NCBI GenBank assembly: GCA_047967505.1
Contig: CM106539.1
DNA length: 64,000 nt
Strand: one strand, 5' to 3'
Origin: Dipteris shenzhenensis
Lineage: Eukaryota; Polypodiophyta; Polypodiopsida; Gleicheniales
Position numbers and translations under genes: made by a program. Below are positions 1-12,335 of this stretch, in pieces; positions within the stretch are counted from its first letter, which is position 1, and the number at the start of each line of letters is the position of its first letter. A model generated the notes under the pieces. That model was not told the DNA's origin. It made no database searches and saw nothing but the letters and a program-made list of their open reading frames with translations.

Positions 1-2
1 AT

Positions 3-1455
3 GCAATTGGCTGTAAGTGGGTTTATAAGATCAAGCACAATGCAGATGGTTCTGTGAATAGATACAAGGCAAGATTAGTTGTCAAGGGGTATGCACAGAC
101 ATATGGCATTGATTATGAAGAAACTTTCAGCCCGGTTGCAAGGATGGCAACCGTAAGAGTAGCCATTGCTATGGCTGCATCAAAGGGATGGTCTTTACAT
201 CAGATGGATGTAAAGAATGCCTTCTTGCATGGTGATTTGCAAGAAGAGGTCTTTATGGAGCAGCCAGCAGGTTATGTTCATGCTATTCATCCTGAGTTTG
301 TTTGCAGGTTGAAGAAAGCCTTGTATGTCTTGAAGCAAGCACCTAGAGCATGGTCTGACAAGATAGGACAGTATCTTGTCACTATTGGCTTTCAGATTTC
401 CAAGGTAGATTTCTCACTCTACGTGAGAAAAATAGAGAAAGGGATTATGCTGCTTGTCATTTATGTTAATGATTTGATCATCACAGGTGATAGTGATGAA
501 GATATCCTTCATGTGAAAATGCTATTGAGGCAGAAGTTTGAGATGAATGATTTGGGAGAGCTGCGTTCTTTCTTGGGCATTGAGGTGATTAGATCACCAA
601 GTGGGATACAGCTCTTGCAGAGGCAGTATGGATTGGACATGCTGTCCAAATATGGGATGACAGGCTGTAAGCCTATTTCAGTTCCTTTAGAGCAGAATGT
701 GAAGCTGAGCGCAGATGTAGGTGAGCTTCTGGAAGACCCTACTATGTATAGATGCATAGTAGAAAGTTCGATTTACATGACTATTACCAAGCCAGATTTG
801 AGCTATGCTATTGGGTTGGTAAGTCAGTTTATGCAGGCTCCAAGGAAACCACATTTAGATGCAGCTAGACGCATACTCAGGTATGTGAAGTCCACATTGC
901 AGTATGGACTATTTTATGAGGCTGGGGTTCAGATACAGTTGCATGGATACACTGATGCTGATTGGGCTGGTAGTATTTCTGATAGACGATCTACCAGTGG
1001 ATATGTGTTCTCTTTTGGGAGTGCTGCAGTCACTTGGAGCAGCAAGAAACAGCCTACAATTGCCTTGTCGAGCACAGAGGCTGAGTACAGGGGTGCAGCA
1101 ATGGCTGCATGTGAGGTAGCTTGGTTGCATAAGCTACTCTATGATATGCATCAGGGGGCCAGTTGTCATTTATTGTGACAACATGAGCAGCATACACTTG
1201 GCAAAGGACCCAGTCTTTCATGCTAGAATAAAGCACATTGAGGTGCATTATCACTATGTGGGGGAGAAGGTTTTACTAGGTCTTATTGATCTAGTTTATG
1301 TCAGCACAAAGGATCAGGTAGCTGACATATTCGTGAAAGCATTGGGCATAGAGAAGCTGCGCAAGTTCAGAGACCTGTTTGGTGTGCAGGAATTGGGATT
1401 GAGCTCGAGGGGGAGTGTTGAGATATCGAGCTCCACTCGCGATATGCCAGGGTGA
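3..1455 (+). pseudogene. copia pol fragment: reverse transcriptase and RNase H (E1)
   Basis: The reading frame is open from the window edge to 1178 and then continues in another frame from 1141 to 1455. The RT part contains [25 protein letters not shown] and LKQAPRAW. The catalytic box reads YVND where active copia enzymes have YVDD, so an essential Asp has become Asn. RNase H shows YTDADWAGS and LSSTEAEYRGAA. Near 1155, comparison with E3 shows an 8-bp deletion (CATCAGGGGGCC against CATCAG plus a longer spacer in E3) that causes the frameshift. Loss of both the catalytic Asp and the frame means this copy cannot make a working polymerase. The final codons run into the LTR, as in the intact relative E2. 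Confidence 0.92.
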
Positions 1456-1767
1456 CCGTTGTGTATTTATGTCACCGACTTGTTAGCTGGAGATGCGGTT
1501 GGTACACCGCCCACAAATAATAGCTAGATGATAGCTATCCTTATCTACTCTAGTTTGTGGCTCAGTTAGTAAGCCACCTTAGTTAGTTGAGTTTGATTTG
1601 AGATGCACATATAGGGTTCTTCTATTTCTTTGTACTAGAGTTCTTTTGGCTTACACAACTAAGAAGAGGAAAACTGTTTTCAGCCTCCACCTTTGTGTGT
1701 ATTCCCCCATTGTGCTTGTGAGAAAGCCTCAAGTGAGACTCCTTCCCTCTCTCCCACTATCTTCACA
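1416..1767 (+). repeat. E1 3' LTR (352 bp)
   Basis: It begins TGTTGAGATATCGAG directly after the polypurine tract and ends ATCTTCACA. The E3 5' LTR (32688-33039, opposite strand) is also 352 bp and closely matched. In E3 the PBS TGGTATCAGAGC follows the same LTR end, which fixes this boundary. Confidence 0.9.
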
Positions 1768-2620
1768 TGTGCTTCCATGTTTTGGCAATGCACGAAAAAA
1801 CATTTTATACAATCATTCCAAGGGTTGGAAGATATTTTGAAGCATCAAATTTTTATATCAATTTTTTTTTATATGACATGCTTTTTGTGCTATGGAGCTA
1901 ATAACTTTTAGAAAAAAGGTGTCTTCTGATAGCATGAAGAGCAGTTAATGTAATATGTTACTATTCTCATTCTTGAAAGCATTCAATGTTTTATTTTATC
2001 ATTACTTTTTCATAGCAAAGGAAACATGATTTGAACATGTACTTCTCGAAACATGCTAGCCAAGATGCAGGTGAGTGGGTAAGCTTTCTTGGAGCATAAA
2101 TTGTGGTAATTGGTTGTCCTGGATGAATTCGATGTGGTTGTTATTAGACAGATAACACCTTGCATTGTTGTTTGTCCACACTCGCTTATTTGGCCTCGCT
2201 CGCTTTTCTTCGCTCGCTTTTTGGTAATCCTCTCTTCACCTTGGCATTGCACACATGAATCAAGTCCCAGTTTGACAATGCCAATATATTGTCATGTGGC
2301 AAGAGTGCATGTTTCTTTTGTGAGTGGCTAATGCATTTTACTCTTTTTGAAATGAGGGTGCTGTGTGTGTGGATTTACAACAACTATCTCTTGGGGCTTT
2401 TATTTGTGCAATTTATTCATGGTGCTCAAAACATGTGGGTGCACTATGCATGACTAGTGAGGTAGGCATTCCTCCTATATGCTTAATTTGCTAAGGGAAT
2501 CATAGGGCAACTAGGACATAGTCATGACCTCTGAGCCCTAGGTTGAAATCGATTGAAACTACCTATATGTGTGAAGGCGTACATAATTTAGTGAGTCCTT
2601 GTGGAAAAATCTAGTCCTAA
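1768..2620. other. intergenic; no gene seen
   Basis: Only short unconvincing ORFs occur here. It should hold the 3' end of the minus-strand gypsy element, but nothing resembling that element's LTR (15384-15822) is visible, so the gypsy 3' LTR is lost or too diverged. A short CTTCGCTCGCTTTT-type repeat occurs near 2190-2220. Confidence 0.5.
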
Positions 2621-5439
2621 CTATGGAAGACTTGGAACCCCCAAATCTTCATTATTATTAGGGATGGCTTGCATGTTGATGTAGTAGCACTTCAATCGGC
2701 TCCCATTTATTGTTGTTGTGAATTGGACTCCATCCAGTGTTTCTAGCAGCATAGCTCTGATGGGATTCATTTTTTTGACTCTATAGTGTCCTTGACCTCG
2801 AAATTTGAGCTTGCCCTTATGGAATTTGGTATTGTATAGCAAAACCAAGTCACCTTCTTTGATGTCTTTGTCTTTGAGGTTTCTATCAAACCATGCCTTC
2901 CTTCTTTGTTTTTCTATTGTCATGTCATGGTAGGCAACTAATCTGGTCTGTGTATGCTTCTGTAATTGGTAGAGTCTTTCTTTCAGAGATTCATGATCTC
3001 CCATGCATTCTTGTACTACTATGCATAGATAGGTATTACAAATTCCAGTGGGACCACGGCTTAAGGCTGTACACCAATTGAAAAGGTGTATTTCATGTAC
3101 TAACCTTGAGTGTGGTTCTATATGCCCATAAGGCTGCATTTAGTTTCTTTGCCCAATCAGAACGCTTTGGTTCTACTACCTTAGTGAGGATAATACATAG
3201 AATTTTGTTGGTGGATATGGCTTGTCCATTCCCTTGGGGGTAGTAAGGTGTGCTCTTTCTATGGATCACCATAAAGCCAAACAAGAGTTCTTGGATGACC
3301 TCATTTACAAAATGTGTGCCTCTATCTGACACAAATTCAATGGGACATCCAAATCGAGTGATCACATTCTCGTACAAGAACCTTGTTGTGCTTTTGGCAT
3401 CTGCCTTTCTGATGGCTTGAGCTTCAGCCCACTTAGTAAAGTAATCTGTGGCCACAATGATGTAGCATGCCTATGTTCCTTTTACTGGGCATGCCTACTG
3501 GATGGATGGGATCCACAAAATCAATCCCCCATTTCTCAAAGGGTTTTTGTGCAACGACTATTGTTAGGGGATTAAAGTCTTTACAGTGTTGTGACTTAGA
3601 AGTTTGTTGGCATACATCACAACTTTTGACATATTCATTGGCATCTGACCAAAGTGTTGGCCACCAGTATCCTGTGAGAAGGACTTTTCTTGCTGTTGCT
3701 TCCCCTTGGAAATGTCCACTTGCAATGCCTTCATGTGCTTCACTGAGGATTGGCATGATCTCATGTGGCATCACACATCTCCTTAAAACCTGGTCCTTGC
3801 CGATCTTGTATAGTTGTCCTACAATGAGTTGATAGGGTGCAGCTTTTAGAATTAGTTTCCTAGCATCCATTGCTTTCATTTCAAGAGGTGGTCTTCCTAC
3901 CATTAAATACCCAATGATGTCTACACACCAATTAGGTACAACGTCTATTTGAAATAATGCGGCATCTAGTAGGCCATCTTCTATTCCTTTCGGCTCTTCT
4001 CCTATCCTCAATCGTGACCTGTGATCAATAATGAAATGTTGAGATCCTTTTCTCACCACGATTTTGAAATTGAATTCTTGTAACAGTAGAAGCCATCGAG
4101 TGATCCAACATGTGGTACATGGCCGATTCACAAGATATAATAAGGCTTGATGATCTGTGTAGAAGATAAAGTCAGTAGCCAATAGATAGTGTCGAAATTT
4201 CTTCACGCTGTAGATCATTGCCAAGGCTTCTCTTTCTGTTGTGGTGTAATTTACCTCCGCGTCATTTAGCTGTCTACTTGCAAAGTATACTAGGTAGTAT
4301 TTGTTGTGTTTGCCAGGTTGACATAACACACTCCCTACTACATAATTGGAACCATCAGTATGTACATGTAAGTCTATGCCCCAATTTGGTGCCATTAGAA
4401 TAGGGGCTGTGATGAATCTCCACTTGAGGGTTTTGAATGCTTGTTCGCATTCATCCATCCAAATGAATTTGACTAGGAGCTTGTATATGGGCCTTGCAAT
4501 CATGGCATACCTCGGTATGAATCTTCTATAGTATCTGGCATGTCCCATGAAGACTTGAATTCCCTTGGCATTTAGCAGGGGGTGGGAGTTCCATGATGAT
4601 CTTTATTTTGTCCATGTCAGTTGTGCAATCCCATGTCGAGAGACTATGTGTCCCAAGACTACTCTGTGTGTGACGAAGAATTGGCATTTTAGAGGATTCA
4701 AAGAGATTCCATACTCCCTGCATTTTTTAAGCACTTCTTCAAGGCATTGCAAAAGTGATCATTTTTTCTTGAGTGTATGCACAAGTCGTCGAGGAAGACT
4801 TGTAGGAACTTGTTGAAAAATTCCTTGAAGGCGGTGTACATTACCCTTTGAAAAGTGGATGGGGCATTGCATAAGCCAAATGGCATGACTCTGTATGCAA
4901 AAATAACCCATTCTTTGGCAAATACTATCTTTGCCTAATCTTGAGGTGCAATTTGTACTTGGTTGTACCCACTAAACCCATCCAAGAAGCTATACACTTC
5001 AAATCTTGCTACCCTTTCTAAAGCTATTTTAGTTAATGGTAGGGGATAATGATCTCTGATTGTTGCTGTATTGATGTTCTTGAGATTCACACATATTCTG
5101 AGCTTCTTGTTTTTCTTAGGAACAATCACAATTGGTGACACCCAATCGATATGTTCGATCTCATAAATGAAACCAACCTCCAATAGTTTTTCTAGTTCTT
5201 CATAGACATGGGTGCCATACTTGGGATTTGTCCTATAAGGTCCACATACCTTTGGTTTGGATCCTTCCCTTATTGGTATGGTATGTATTGCAACTTCTGG
5301 GGAAGTCCCTTTCATTTCTTTGTAGGACCAAGCCATGCAATATCTATATTCCATTAACAATGCTTTCAATTCATTTTCTTCTTCTAGAGTGAGCTATTTA
5401 CTGATGTATACTGGCTTTTCTTCTTCACCGTCCAAGGCA
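2621..5439 (-). pseudogene. Ty3/gypsy pol 3' half: RT, RNase H, integrase
   Basis: Read on the minus strand from 5439 down, this is the downstream half of a Ty3/gypsy pol. RT shows YSFLDGFSGYNQV near 4980 and VFLDDLCIHS near 4800, with an in-frame TAG between them. RNase H contains HVHTDGSNYVVG and FYTDHQALLYL. Integrase has the zinc-binding HEG...GHF and CDVCQQ, then DYFTKWAEA and SDRGTHFVNE. The third acidic residue is missing: NGQA is followed by Ile (codon ATA near 3215) where Glu is expected. A GPY/F-like stretch (GHYRVKKM) near 2770 ends the protein and no chromodomain follows, which argues against a chromovirus. Frameshifts and stops make it non-functional. The upstream half lies at 10931-14446, beyond the E2 insertion. 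Confidence 0.92.
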
Positions 5440-5444
5440 AGATT
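5440..5444. repeat. target-site duplication of E2, left copy (AGATT)
   Basis: AGATT immediately precedes the E2 5' LTR and is repeated exactly at 10926-10930 after the 3' LTR, as expected for copia integration. Confidence 0.95.
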
Positions 5445-5742
5445 TGTTGAGATATCAAGCTCTACCCCCGATATATCTCCTGGATGACTATCATTTATGT
5501 CACCGCCTATGTTAGTTGTACTCGTGGTGTAGTTAGACTACCACGTATGCTTTTGGTTTGGGTTCACATATGAACCACGTATTCTAGGTTTGACATATAG
5601 GGGTATTCCCCTCTTCTATTGTATTGTTGTTGTGTGCAAAAGTGAAGAAAGGCTTCACCCTCCAACTTTGTGTCCTCTCTCTTTTGTGTGTTGTGAAGAA
5701 AGCTGAACTTGAGTCTCCTATCTCTCTCCCTTATTCTTTACA
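5445..5742 (+). repeat. E2 5' LTR (298 bp)
   Basis: It starts TGTTGAGATATCAAGC and ends ATTCTTTACA. It differs from the 3' LTR only at TGGATGACT versus TAGATGACT and at GTATGCTTTT versus GTATGTTTTT. Confidence 0.96.
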
Positions 5743-5754
5743 TGGTATCAGAGC
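5743..5754 (+). promoter_or_regulatory. primer-binding site, initiator Met-tRNA (E2)
   Basis: TGGTATCAGAGC follows the LTR directly and complements the 3' end of plant initiator-Met tRNA, the usual copia primer for minus-strand DNA synthesis. Confidence 0.95.
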
Positions 5755-6314
5755 CTTGTTCGTGGTAAGGAGCTCAAGAAAGAAAGCCAAGTTTGTGGTG
5801 TCCTGGTAAGAGGACCAGTGTTGCTTTCCTATTTCGAGTTTGGGAGCAAATCTCTGCAGGTAGCACAGCCAGAAGTGCAGGAGTGCACTGTTTCAGATTG
5901 AGAGACCCTTCGCGGTGTGGCGAGAGCGCAGTATATGCTGCGGGGCCCATTTTGAAGGCGCAGTATTTTTTTGATTTGAGGCCGTTTCGGGGCCCGTTTT
6001 GAAGGCGCAAGTTCTTCGCAGGCACTCAAAAAAAGGCCCTGTTTTTCGCTGTGCGACCATTCGCGGCTAGTCGGTGGAAAGGTGCCACAGAAATTGCATC
6101 GTATGCCTGTGTGCAAAGATATTGGGAGTTGCAGATTCATGCCTGTTGCCAGTTGATGCAAAATCGTCACTAGGAAGTGACTGTGTGGTGAAATACCACT
6201 TTCGTCAGTGTTGCAGATCTGCCCCTGTGAGGCTTTTTGCAGAAGTTTTGCTATTTGCCCTTGTGAGGCATTTGCTGTGTTTACAGGTTGCTGTTGCAAT
6301 TCGTGATTTGTAAA

Positions 6315-9300
6315 ATGTCTGAGAATCTGTCTACCATTGTCAGTGAGAAGCTTGATAAGAACAACTTCCAAGCATGGAAGTTCAGGATGACAAACTTCCT
6401 TATGGGAAAGGGAGTTTGGGAGTACATCAGTGGTGAAACTGCAGAACCAGTTTTGGGTGCTGCTCCCACTCCTGCTGAATTGAAGGCCTTTAAAGAATGG
6501 CATGAAAAAGCCAGAAAATGCCTGTATTGGCTATCTGTTAGCATTTCAGATTCTATGATTGTGCATATACAGGATCTAGAGACGCCTAAGGAGGCATGGG
6601 ATACATTGGTGAAGCTGTATAGCACAAATACCAAAGCACGAAAGATGCAGCTGAAGCAGGAGTTGCACAATGTGCAAAGGAAAAATCTGAATATAAATGA
6701 GTATTCCTTGAAGGTGAAAGGCCTTGCAGATTCTCTTGCCTCCATTGGAGCACCTGTTGATGATGAGGACTTAGTGTCTGTGACCTTGAATGGTCTTGGG
6801 AAAGATTATGCACAGTTTCGGACATCCATTGGAGTCCGTGAAACATTTCCTGATTTTCAGGAACTTATTGCTCTCTTGCTGAGTGAAGAGCAAAGGAATG
6901 GTGGTTCAGCCACCTCAACTTCTCAAGAGACTGCTTTCTACTCGAATACAGGTAGAGGCAGAGGTAGAGGAAGAGGCCGTTTTGGTGGCCGTGCAGGAAA
7001 TCAGAACCAACAGCAACAATAGGAAAACTAGTCCTATGGAGGAGGACATGGTAGTTCTAGAGGCAGGGGGAGCCAAAGAGGCCGTGGTTCATGGCAAAGG
7101 AACCAGCAAGTAAATAGCAGCACAGAATGCTATTATTGTGGAAAGCCTAGACACAAGGAGAATACATGCTATAAAAAGCAGAATGACATCAAAAGTGGGA
7201 AGTTGCAGCAAAGCAATTATGCATCATCAAGTGGGCATGGTGACGACAGAAATGAGCACCTTTTTGTGATGCAGCATATGGTTAACTCCATGTCAGGAGA
7301 TGCTGCAGCTTGCAATGATGTTTGGTATGTTGATTCAGGTGCCTCTAACCACATGACCAGTCATGGTGAGTGGTTTCATGATGTTAGAAATTTGGATAAG
7401 CCAGGTTATGTTGAAACAGGTGATGATACTGCGCACCCAATTACGCAGGTTGGTAAAGTGCCATTGGCTATGCAGGATGGCAAAACGAAGTACTTGGCAG
7501 ATGTACTTCATGTTCCAAAAATCACTAAGAACCTGGTTTCAGTAGGCCAGATGGTTGAGCAAGGTCTGCAGGTTAGATTTAATCCTGATGGATGCTTTGT
7601 TGAGGACTTGAAAAATAAGTGCCGCTTGGTTGCGAAAGGCAACAAAAATGGCAGAATGTTCACCTTGGATGTTGATATGCCTGAGGTGAAAGCTGCTATG
7701 TTTGCGCATGGGAGAGGTGTCATTGCAGATATTGAGATATGGCACAAGCGCATTGGGCACGTGAATATACAAAGGCTGAAATCTATGCAAACGAAAAACA
7801 TTGTTGCAGGTTTGCCTAAATTCAGAGTTGAGGGAATGCAAAAGGTATGTGAAGCATGCCAAATGGGTAAGCAGGCCAGACATGCATTTCCCAAAAATGC
7901 TAAGGTGAGCAGAAGACCTTTGGAAGTGATCCATTCAGATGTTTGGACAACCAAAACTGCTTCTATTGGTGGATGCCATTATTATGTGACGTTTATTGAT
8001 GACTACACTAGGAAGGTGTGGATTTATTTTATGAAGCACAAAAGTGAAGTGTTCAGCCATTTCAAGGCTTTTAAGGCCATGGTTGAAAAAGAGAAAGGTG
8101 TGCATATTAAAGTGCTAAGATCTGATGGAGGGGGAGAGTACTTTTCAGAAGAATTTAGTGAATATCTGAAAGAACAGGGAATTCAAAGGAAGTACTCATG
8201 CAGGTCTACCCCTCAGCAGAATGGGGTTGCAGAAAGGAAGAACAGGCATATTGTAGAAGTAGGACGGGCGATCCTAAATGAGAAAAACATGCCTGATTAT
8301 TTTTGGGCTGAAGCAGTAGCAACTGCTGTCTATATTATGAACAGAACCCCTACTGCAGCTGTCCATGGCATGACGCCTGAAGAAATGTATACAGGCCAAA
8401 AACCAGATATTTCTCACTTGAAGGTATTTGGTTGCATAGCTTATGTTCATGTTCCTGATGAGAAGAGAACAAAGCTGGATCCAAAGGCAGAAAAATGCAT
8501 CTTTATTGGATATGCTCTGCACCAGAAAGGGTATCGCTGTTATAACCCTTCCACCCGCAAAATGCAAGTGAGTAGAGATGTTGTTTTTGATGAAATGAGC
8601 AGCTGGTATGCACCAACTGTTATGGTAGGAGATGCAGATGCAGGAAATGGGAATGCTGCAATAAATCCAGAGCAGCAATCTCAAGCCTTGAGTGGACCCA
8701 GAGAGTCCTCTACTAGTGGATCTAATGCATGGACAGGGAGATTGAGATTTAGTGAATCGTCACATGGCAGTCCTGATAGTGTTGTGCAGGTATCACATAA
8801 GGGAAAAGAAAAAGTGGACCATGCTCCAGTGTTTGATGTGTCTGCTGGTAGCTCTCATGTTGATGGAGAGTCAAGTGGCTCTGAAATGAGCCTTGATGAG
8901 GAACTTGGGATTCCTTCTGTTGTTACACCTGGTGCAAGGAAAAGCAGGCATGATTTAAAGACTCCTGCAACTGATCCAGTTGTATGGAGGTCCACTCGTA
9001 TTAAGTATCCAGTTGACAGGCTGAGATATGATGGGTATACAGCACATCACTATGCTTATATGGTCAAGGTTCTAGAGGAGCCAGAGCCCACATGTTTTGA
9101 GGATGCAGCAGGGCATAAAAATTGGGAAGCAGCTATGGATGAAGAGATGGCTGCCTTGGATGCAAACCACACTTGGGATTTGATGCCTTTGCCTCATGAT
9201 AAGAAGGCTATTGGCTGCAAGTGGGTTTACAAAGTAAAGCACAATGCTGATGGGTCTGTTAGCAGGTACAAGGCAAGATTGGTTGCCAAAGGTTTTGCGC

Positions 9301-10670
9301 AGACATATGGAATTGACTATGAGGAAACGTTCAGCCCAGTTGCAAGGATGGCAACCGTGAGAGTAGTAATTGCTATGGCTGCTGCAAAGGGATGGTCTTT
9401 GCATCAGATGGATGTGAAAAATGCCTTCTTGCATGGTGATTTGCAGCAAGAGGTTTATATGATGCAGCCGGAAGGTTATGAGGATAATTCACATCCCGAT
9501 TTTGTATGCAGGTTGCGCAAAGCCTTGTATGGCTTAAAACAGGCACCGAGGGCATGGTCAGACAAGATAGGGCAATATCTTGTCACTATTGGATTTCAGA
9601 TTTCCAATTCAGATTTTTCACTTTATGTGAAAAGGACAAACAGAGGGATTGTGCTTATAGTCATCTATGTTGATGACTTGATTATTACAGGTGATAGTGA
9701 TGCAGACATTAATGAAGTGAAGCTGCTGTTGAAGCAGAAATTTGAGATGAAGGATTTGGGAGAGCTGCGTTACTTCTTGGGCATTGAGGTTATTAGATCC
9801 CCGAGTGGGATATGGCTGTTGCAAAGGCAATACGGTTTGGACATGCTGTCCAAATATGGGATGACAGGCTGTAACTCTATTTCTGTTCCATTGGAGCAGA
9901 ATGTGAAGCTCAATGCAGAGACAGGTGAGCTTCTTGAAGATATTACTATGTACAGGCGCATAGTAGGTAGCTTGATTTACATGACTATAACCAGACCAGA
10001 TTTGAGCTATGCTGTGGGGCTGGTGAGTCAGTTTATGCAGGCACCGAGGAAGCCACATTTGGATGCGGCTAGGCGCATACTGCGATATGTGAAGTCCACA
10101 TTGCATTATGGATTGTTTTATGAAGTTGGGTGTGCATTACAGGTACATGGATACACAGATGCTGACTGGGCTGGTAGTGTCTCAGACAGGAGATCTACTA
10201 GTGGTTTTATGTTTTCCCTTGGGAGTGGTGCCATCAGTTGGAGCAGCAAGAAGCAGCCAACAGTTGCCTTGTCGAGCACAGAGGCTGAGTACAGGGGTGC
10301 AGCAATGGCTGCATGTGAGGTAGCTTGGTTACGGAAGCTACTTGCAGATATGGGACAGTCAATTCATGCAGCAGTTGTCATTCATTGTGACAACATTAGT
10401 AGCATCATGCTTGCTAATAACCCAGTTTATCATGCTAGAACGAAGCACATTGAGGTGCATTATCACTTTGTGAGAGAGAAGGTTCTAGCTGGTGAGATTG
10501 ATCTTGTCTATGTCAGCACTGAGGAGCAGGTGGCTGATATTTTTACAAAGGCATTAGGTATCGAGAAGCTTCGCAGATTTAGGAGCTTGCTTGGTGTACG
10601 TGAGATGGATTTGAGCTTGAGGGGGAGTGTTGAGATATCAAGCTCTACCCCCGATATATCTCCTAGATGA
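6315..10670 (+). CDS. copia Gag-Pol polyprotein of E2, two in-frame TAG codons in gag
   Basis: One frame runs from ATG 6315 to TGA 10670. Gag contains LDKNNFQAWKFRM and a UBN2-like core, an RGRGRGR stretch, two TAG codons (7020 and 7029), then the zinc knuckle CYYCGKPRHKENTC near 7130. The 1155-codon open stretch after 7203 carries protease (WYVDSGASNHMT), the pre-integrase HKRIGHVN...CEACQMGK, integrase (FIDDYTRKVW, LRSDGGGEYF, PQQNGVAERKN), RT ([23 protein letters not shown] near 9670) and RNase H (YTDADWAGS, LSSTEAEYRG, HCDNISSI). All catalytic residues I can check are present. At both TAG positions the relative E3 encodes Gln (CAG or CAA), while E3 has its own TAG where E2 has CAG. The stops are therefore mutations, not a conserved read-through signal. 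Pol ends 43 bp inside the 3' LTR. Confidence 0.95.
10619..10627 (+). promoter_or_regulatory. polypurine tract of E2
   Basis: GAGGGGGAG lies directly before the 3' LTR; it primes plus-strand synthesis. The same tract precedes the E1 LTR. Confidence 0.9.
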
Positions 10671-10925
10671 CTATCATTTATGTCACCGCCTATGTTAGTT
10701 GTACTCGTGGTGTAGTTAGACTACCACGTATGTTTTTGGTTTGGGTTCACATATGAACCACGTATTCTAGGTTTGACATATAGGGGTATTCCCCTCTTCT
10801 ATTGTATTGTTGTTGTGTGCAAAAGTGAAGAAAGGCTTCACCCTCCAACTTTGTGTCCTCTCTCTTTTGTGTGTTGTGAAGAAAGCTGAACTTGAGTCTC
10901 CTATCTCTCTCCCTTATTCTTTACA
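10628..10925 (+). repeat. E2 3' LTR (298 bp)
   Basis: Same length and ends as the 5' LTR, with two substitutions. It is followed by the AGATT duplication at 10926-10930. Confidence 0.96.
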
Positions 10926-10930
10926 AGATT
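10926..10930. repeat. target-site duplication of E2, right copy (AGATT)
   Basis: Exact match to 5440-5444. Confidence 0.95.
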
Positions 10931-12269
10931 CAGTTTTCTTGTTTTGACTGGTCCTTCATAAACTGGGGTATCCTCAATATTCTCTGTTTCTTTGAGCTCT
11001 GATTCCCTGACTGGCCTAGGCATTGCTATTGTTTCTTCTCCTCTAGTGTAGTTTTTGAAGTAATCAAGAACTTCCCTTAGGCCTTCATGGCACTTTGAGG
11101 TGCTTGCTTGGCTGCTAGCTTCACTGGAATATGTTTGGTCCAATTCACCTGTGTTCCCTTGTTCTTCTTTTTTGTTAGTATTGACCTTTTCACTCTTCAT
11201 TCTTACATTGGGTTTGAACTTTCTAAGTTTTTTGCTTAGTGAGACCAGTGATGGACTTTCAATAGGAGTTACACTCCTAAGGAGTGGTTCTTTGGCCACA
11301 CAAAGACCTTTAAGCCCTTTAGGATCCCATTTAAAATTTGGGGACTCAGGTGCTTTTGTGGGGGGCTTAGTCAAGTACAATTCTACCACTCTTGTCTGCA
11401 TTCTTTCGAATTCATTGAAATGCTCTACCTTGGCCTTATGGCATTGTACACCCTCCTTTTTCCTAAATCGGTTGCCTTTGGATTGTGATGAAGGGTTGAT
11501 CTTGGGGAATTCAATGGCCATGAGTGCCTGTAGGATTGCCAAGTCATTGTCAAATACTTGGCCTTCCAAGGATGCATTATCAACTTCTATTTCCAGATCC
11601 CACTCTATGTCGATACTATAGCCTTCTATTGTGGACTCTTCAAGGTCATTGTCCCATTCAATGCCTGTCATGAAGACTGGCGTTTCCACTGCATTTGATT
11701 CATTGTCCCAGATTGGTGCTTCTAGTTGTATCATTTGGGCATCCACATCTGGCAACATTAGATGTGTTGTTTTACAATTACTTATTGTATTCAACATCTG
11801 TATCCAATTGTTGATGTCCCTTTGTGTATCCCCTTCTATGGGCTTTTGTGCATTGGTAGGTTCAGGGGATGCATGACTGGTGGCTATATTGGAAGAAGTG
11901 TCTTCAACATTTCTAGGAATAGTGGGTTTGATTTCCCTTGCTCCCATATTTATCTTTACAGTGGTTTCTCTATTTTGGATAGTGATCCTATCAGTGCCCC
12001 AATCATGGAGTACTGATGCTTCTCGAAGCCATGGTCTTCCCACAACAATATCTGGTATGCTGTGGTGCCCTTGGGAAGATCGAAGATAGTAAACTGGAGT
12101 GTGAATCTTACTCCAACAATTTTTGTTGACACATTGTCAACGATACCTAATGGTTTTATTTTCATGTGGTCAGCTAGGTGGATGTTAAATGTGGCCTTCT
12201 GCATTGGAGATAGACCCCATTCTTCATATAGCTCTCTTGCCAAAATGTTTACTCCAGCTCCTCGCCGTC
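10931..12269 (-). pseudogene. Ty3/gypsy protease region
   Basis: On the minus strand this region holds an aspartic-protease-like domain. An Asp codon (GAC, 12267-12269) opens a D-G-G-A-type active site, but an apparent 2-bp insertion right after it shifts the frame before the conserved AGVNIL. Further on are LPKGTTAYQILL and a GRPWLREASVLHDWG stretch typical of plant retropepsin-like domains. A long acidic linker follows and leads towards RT. The ORF on 12043-10931 is cut by the E2 insertion, and its frame matches the RT ORF at 5369-4935 once E2 and one duplication are removed. Confidence 0.8.
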
Positions 12270-12335
12270 CGCTATTGCCGAGTATTGACCAAAGGCTTTA
12301 TGCTCTAGCGGGATGGTTACATTTTTTATGTCAGT

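Larger units (their letters stand above)
1..1767 (+). mobile_element. E1: Ty1/copia retrotransposon, 3' part (RT, RNase H, 3' LTR)
   Basis: This is the 3' end of a copia element that begins outside the window. It holds the reverse transcriptase and RNase H parts of pol, a polypurine tract (GAGGGGGAG just before 1416) and a complete 3' LTR. Coding sequence and LTR match the minus-strand element E3 (15823-33039), so both belong to one family. The upstream LTR and target-site duplication are not in view; the sequence after the LTR starts TGTGC. Confidence 0.93.
5445..10925 (+). mobile_element. E2: full-length Ty1/copia retrotransposon nested in the gypsy element
   Basis: This is a complete 5481-bp element: two 298-bp LTRs, PBS, one long gag-pol frame, polypurine tract and a perfect 5-bp target duplication. 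The LTRs differ at two positions, both transitions, which points to a recent insertion. It lies between the protease and RT parts of a minus-strand gypsy pol. Removing E2 plus one AGATT (5486 bp) puts the two gypsy ORFs back in the same frame, which confirms the nesting. E2 is related to E1 and E3, sharing the LTR start TGTTGAGATATC and the protein order, but its LTR sequence is a distinct subfamily. Confidence 0.97.

Noticed and set aside
7508-7954. Minus-strand ORFs of 130-150 codons inside E2
   Set aside because: They are antisense shadows of the protease/integrase coding frame.
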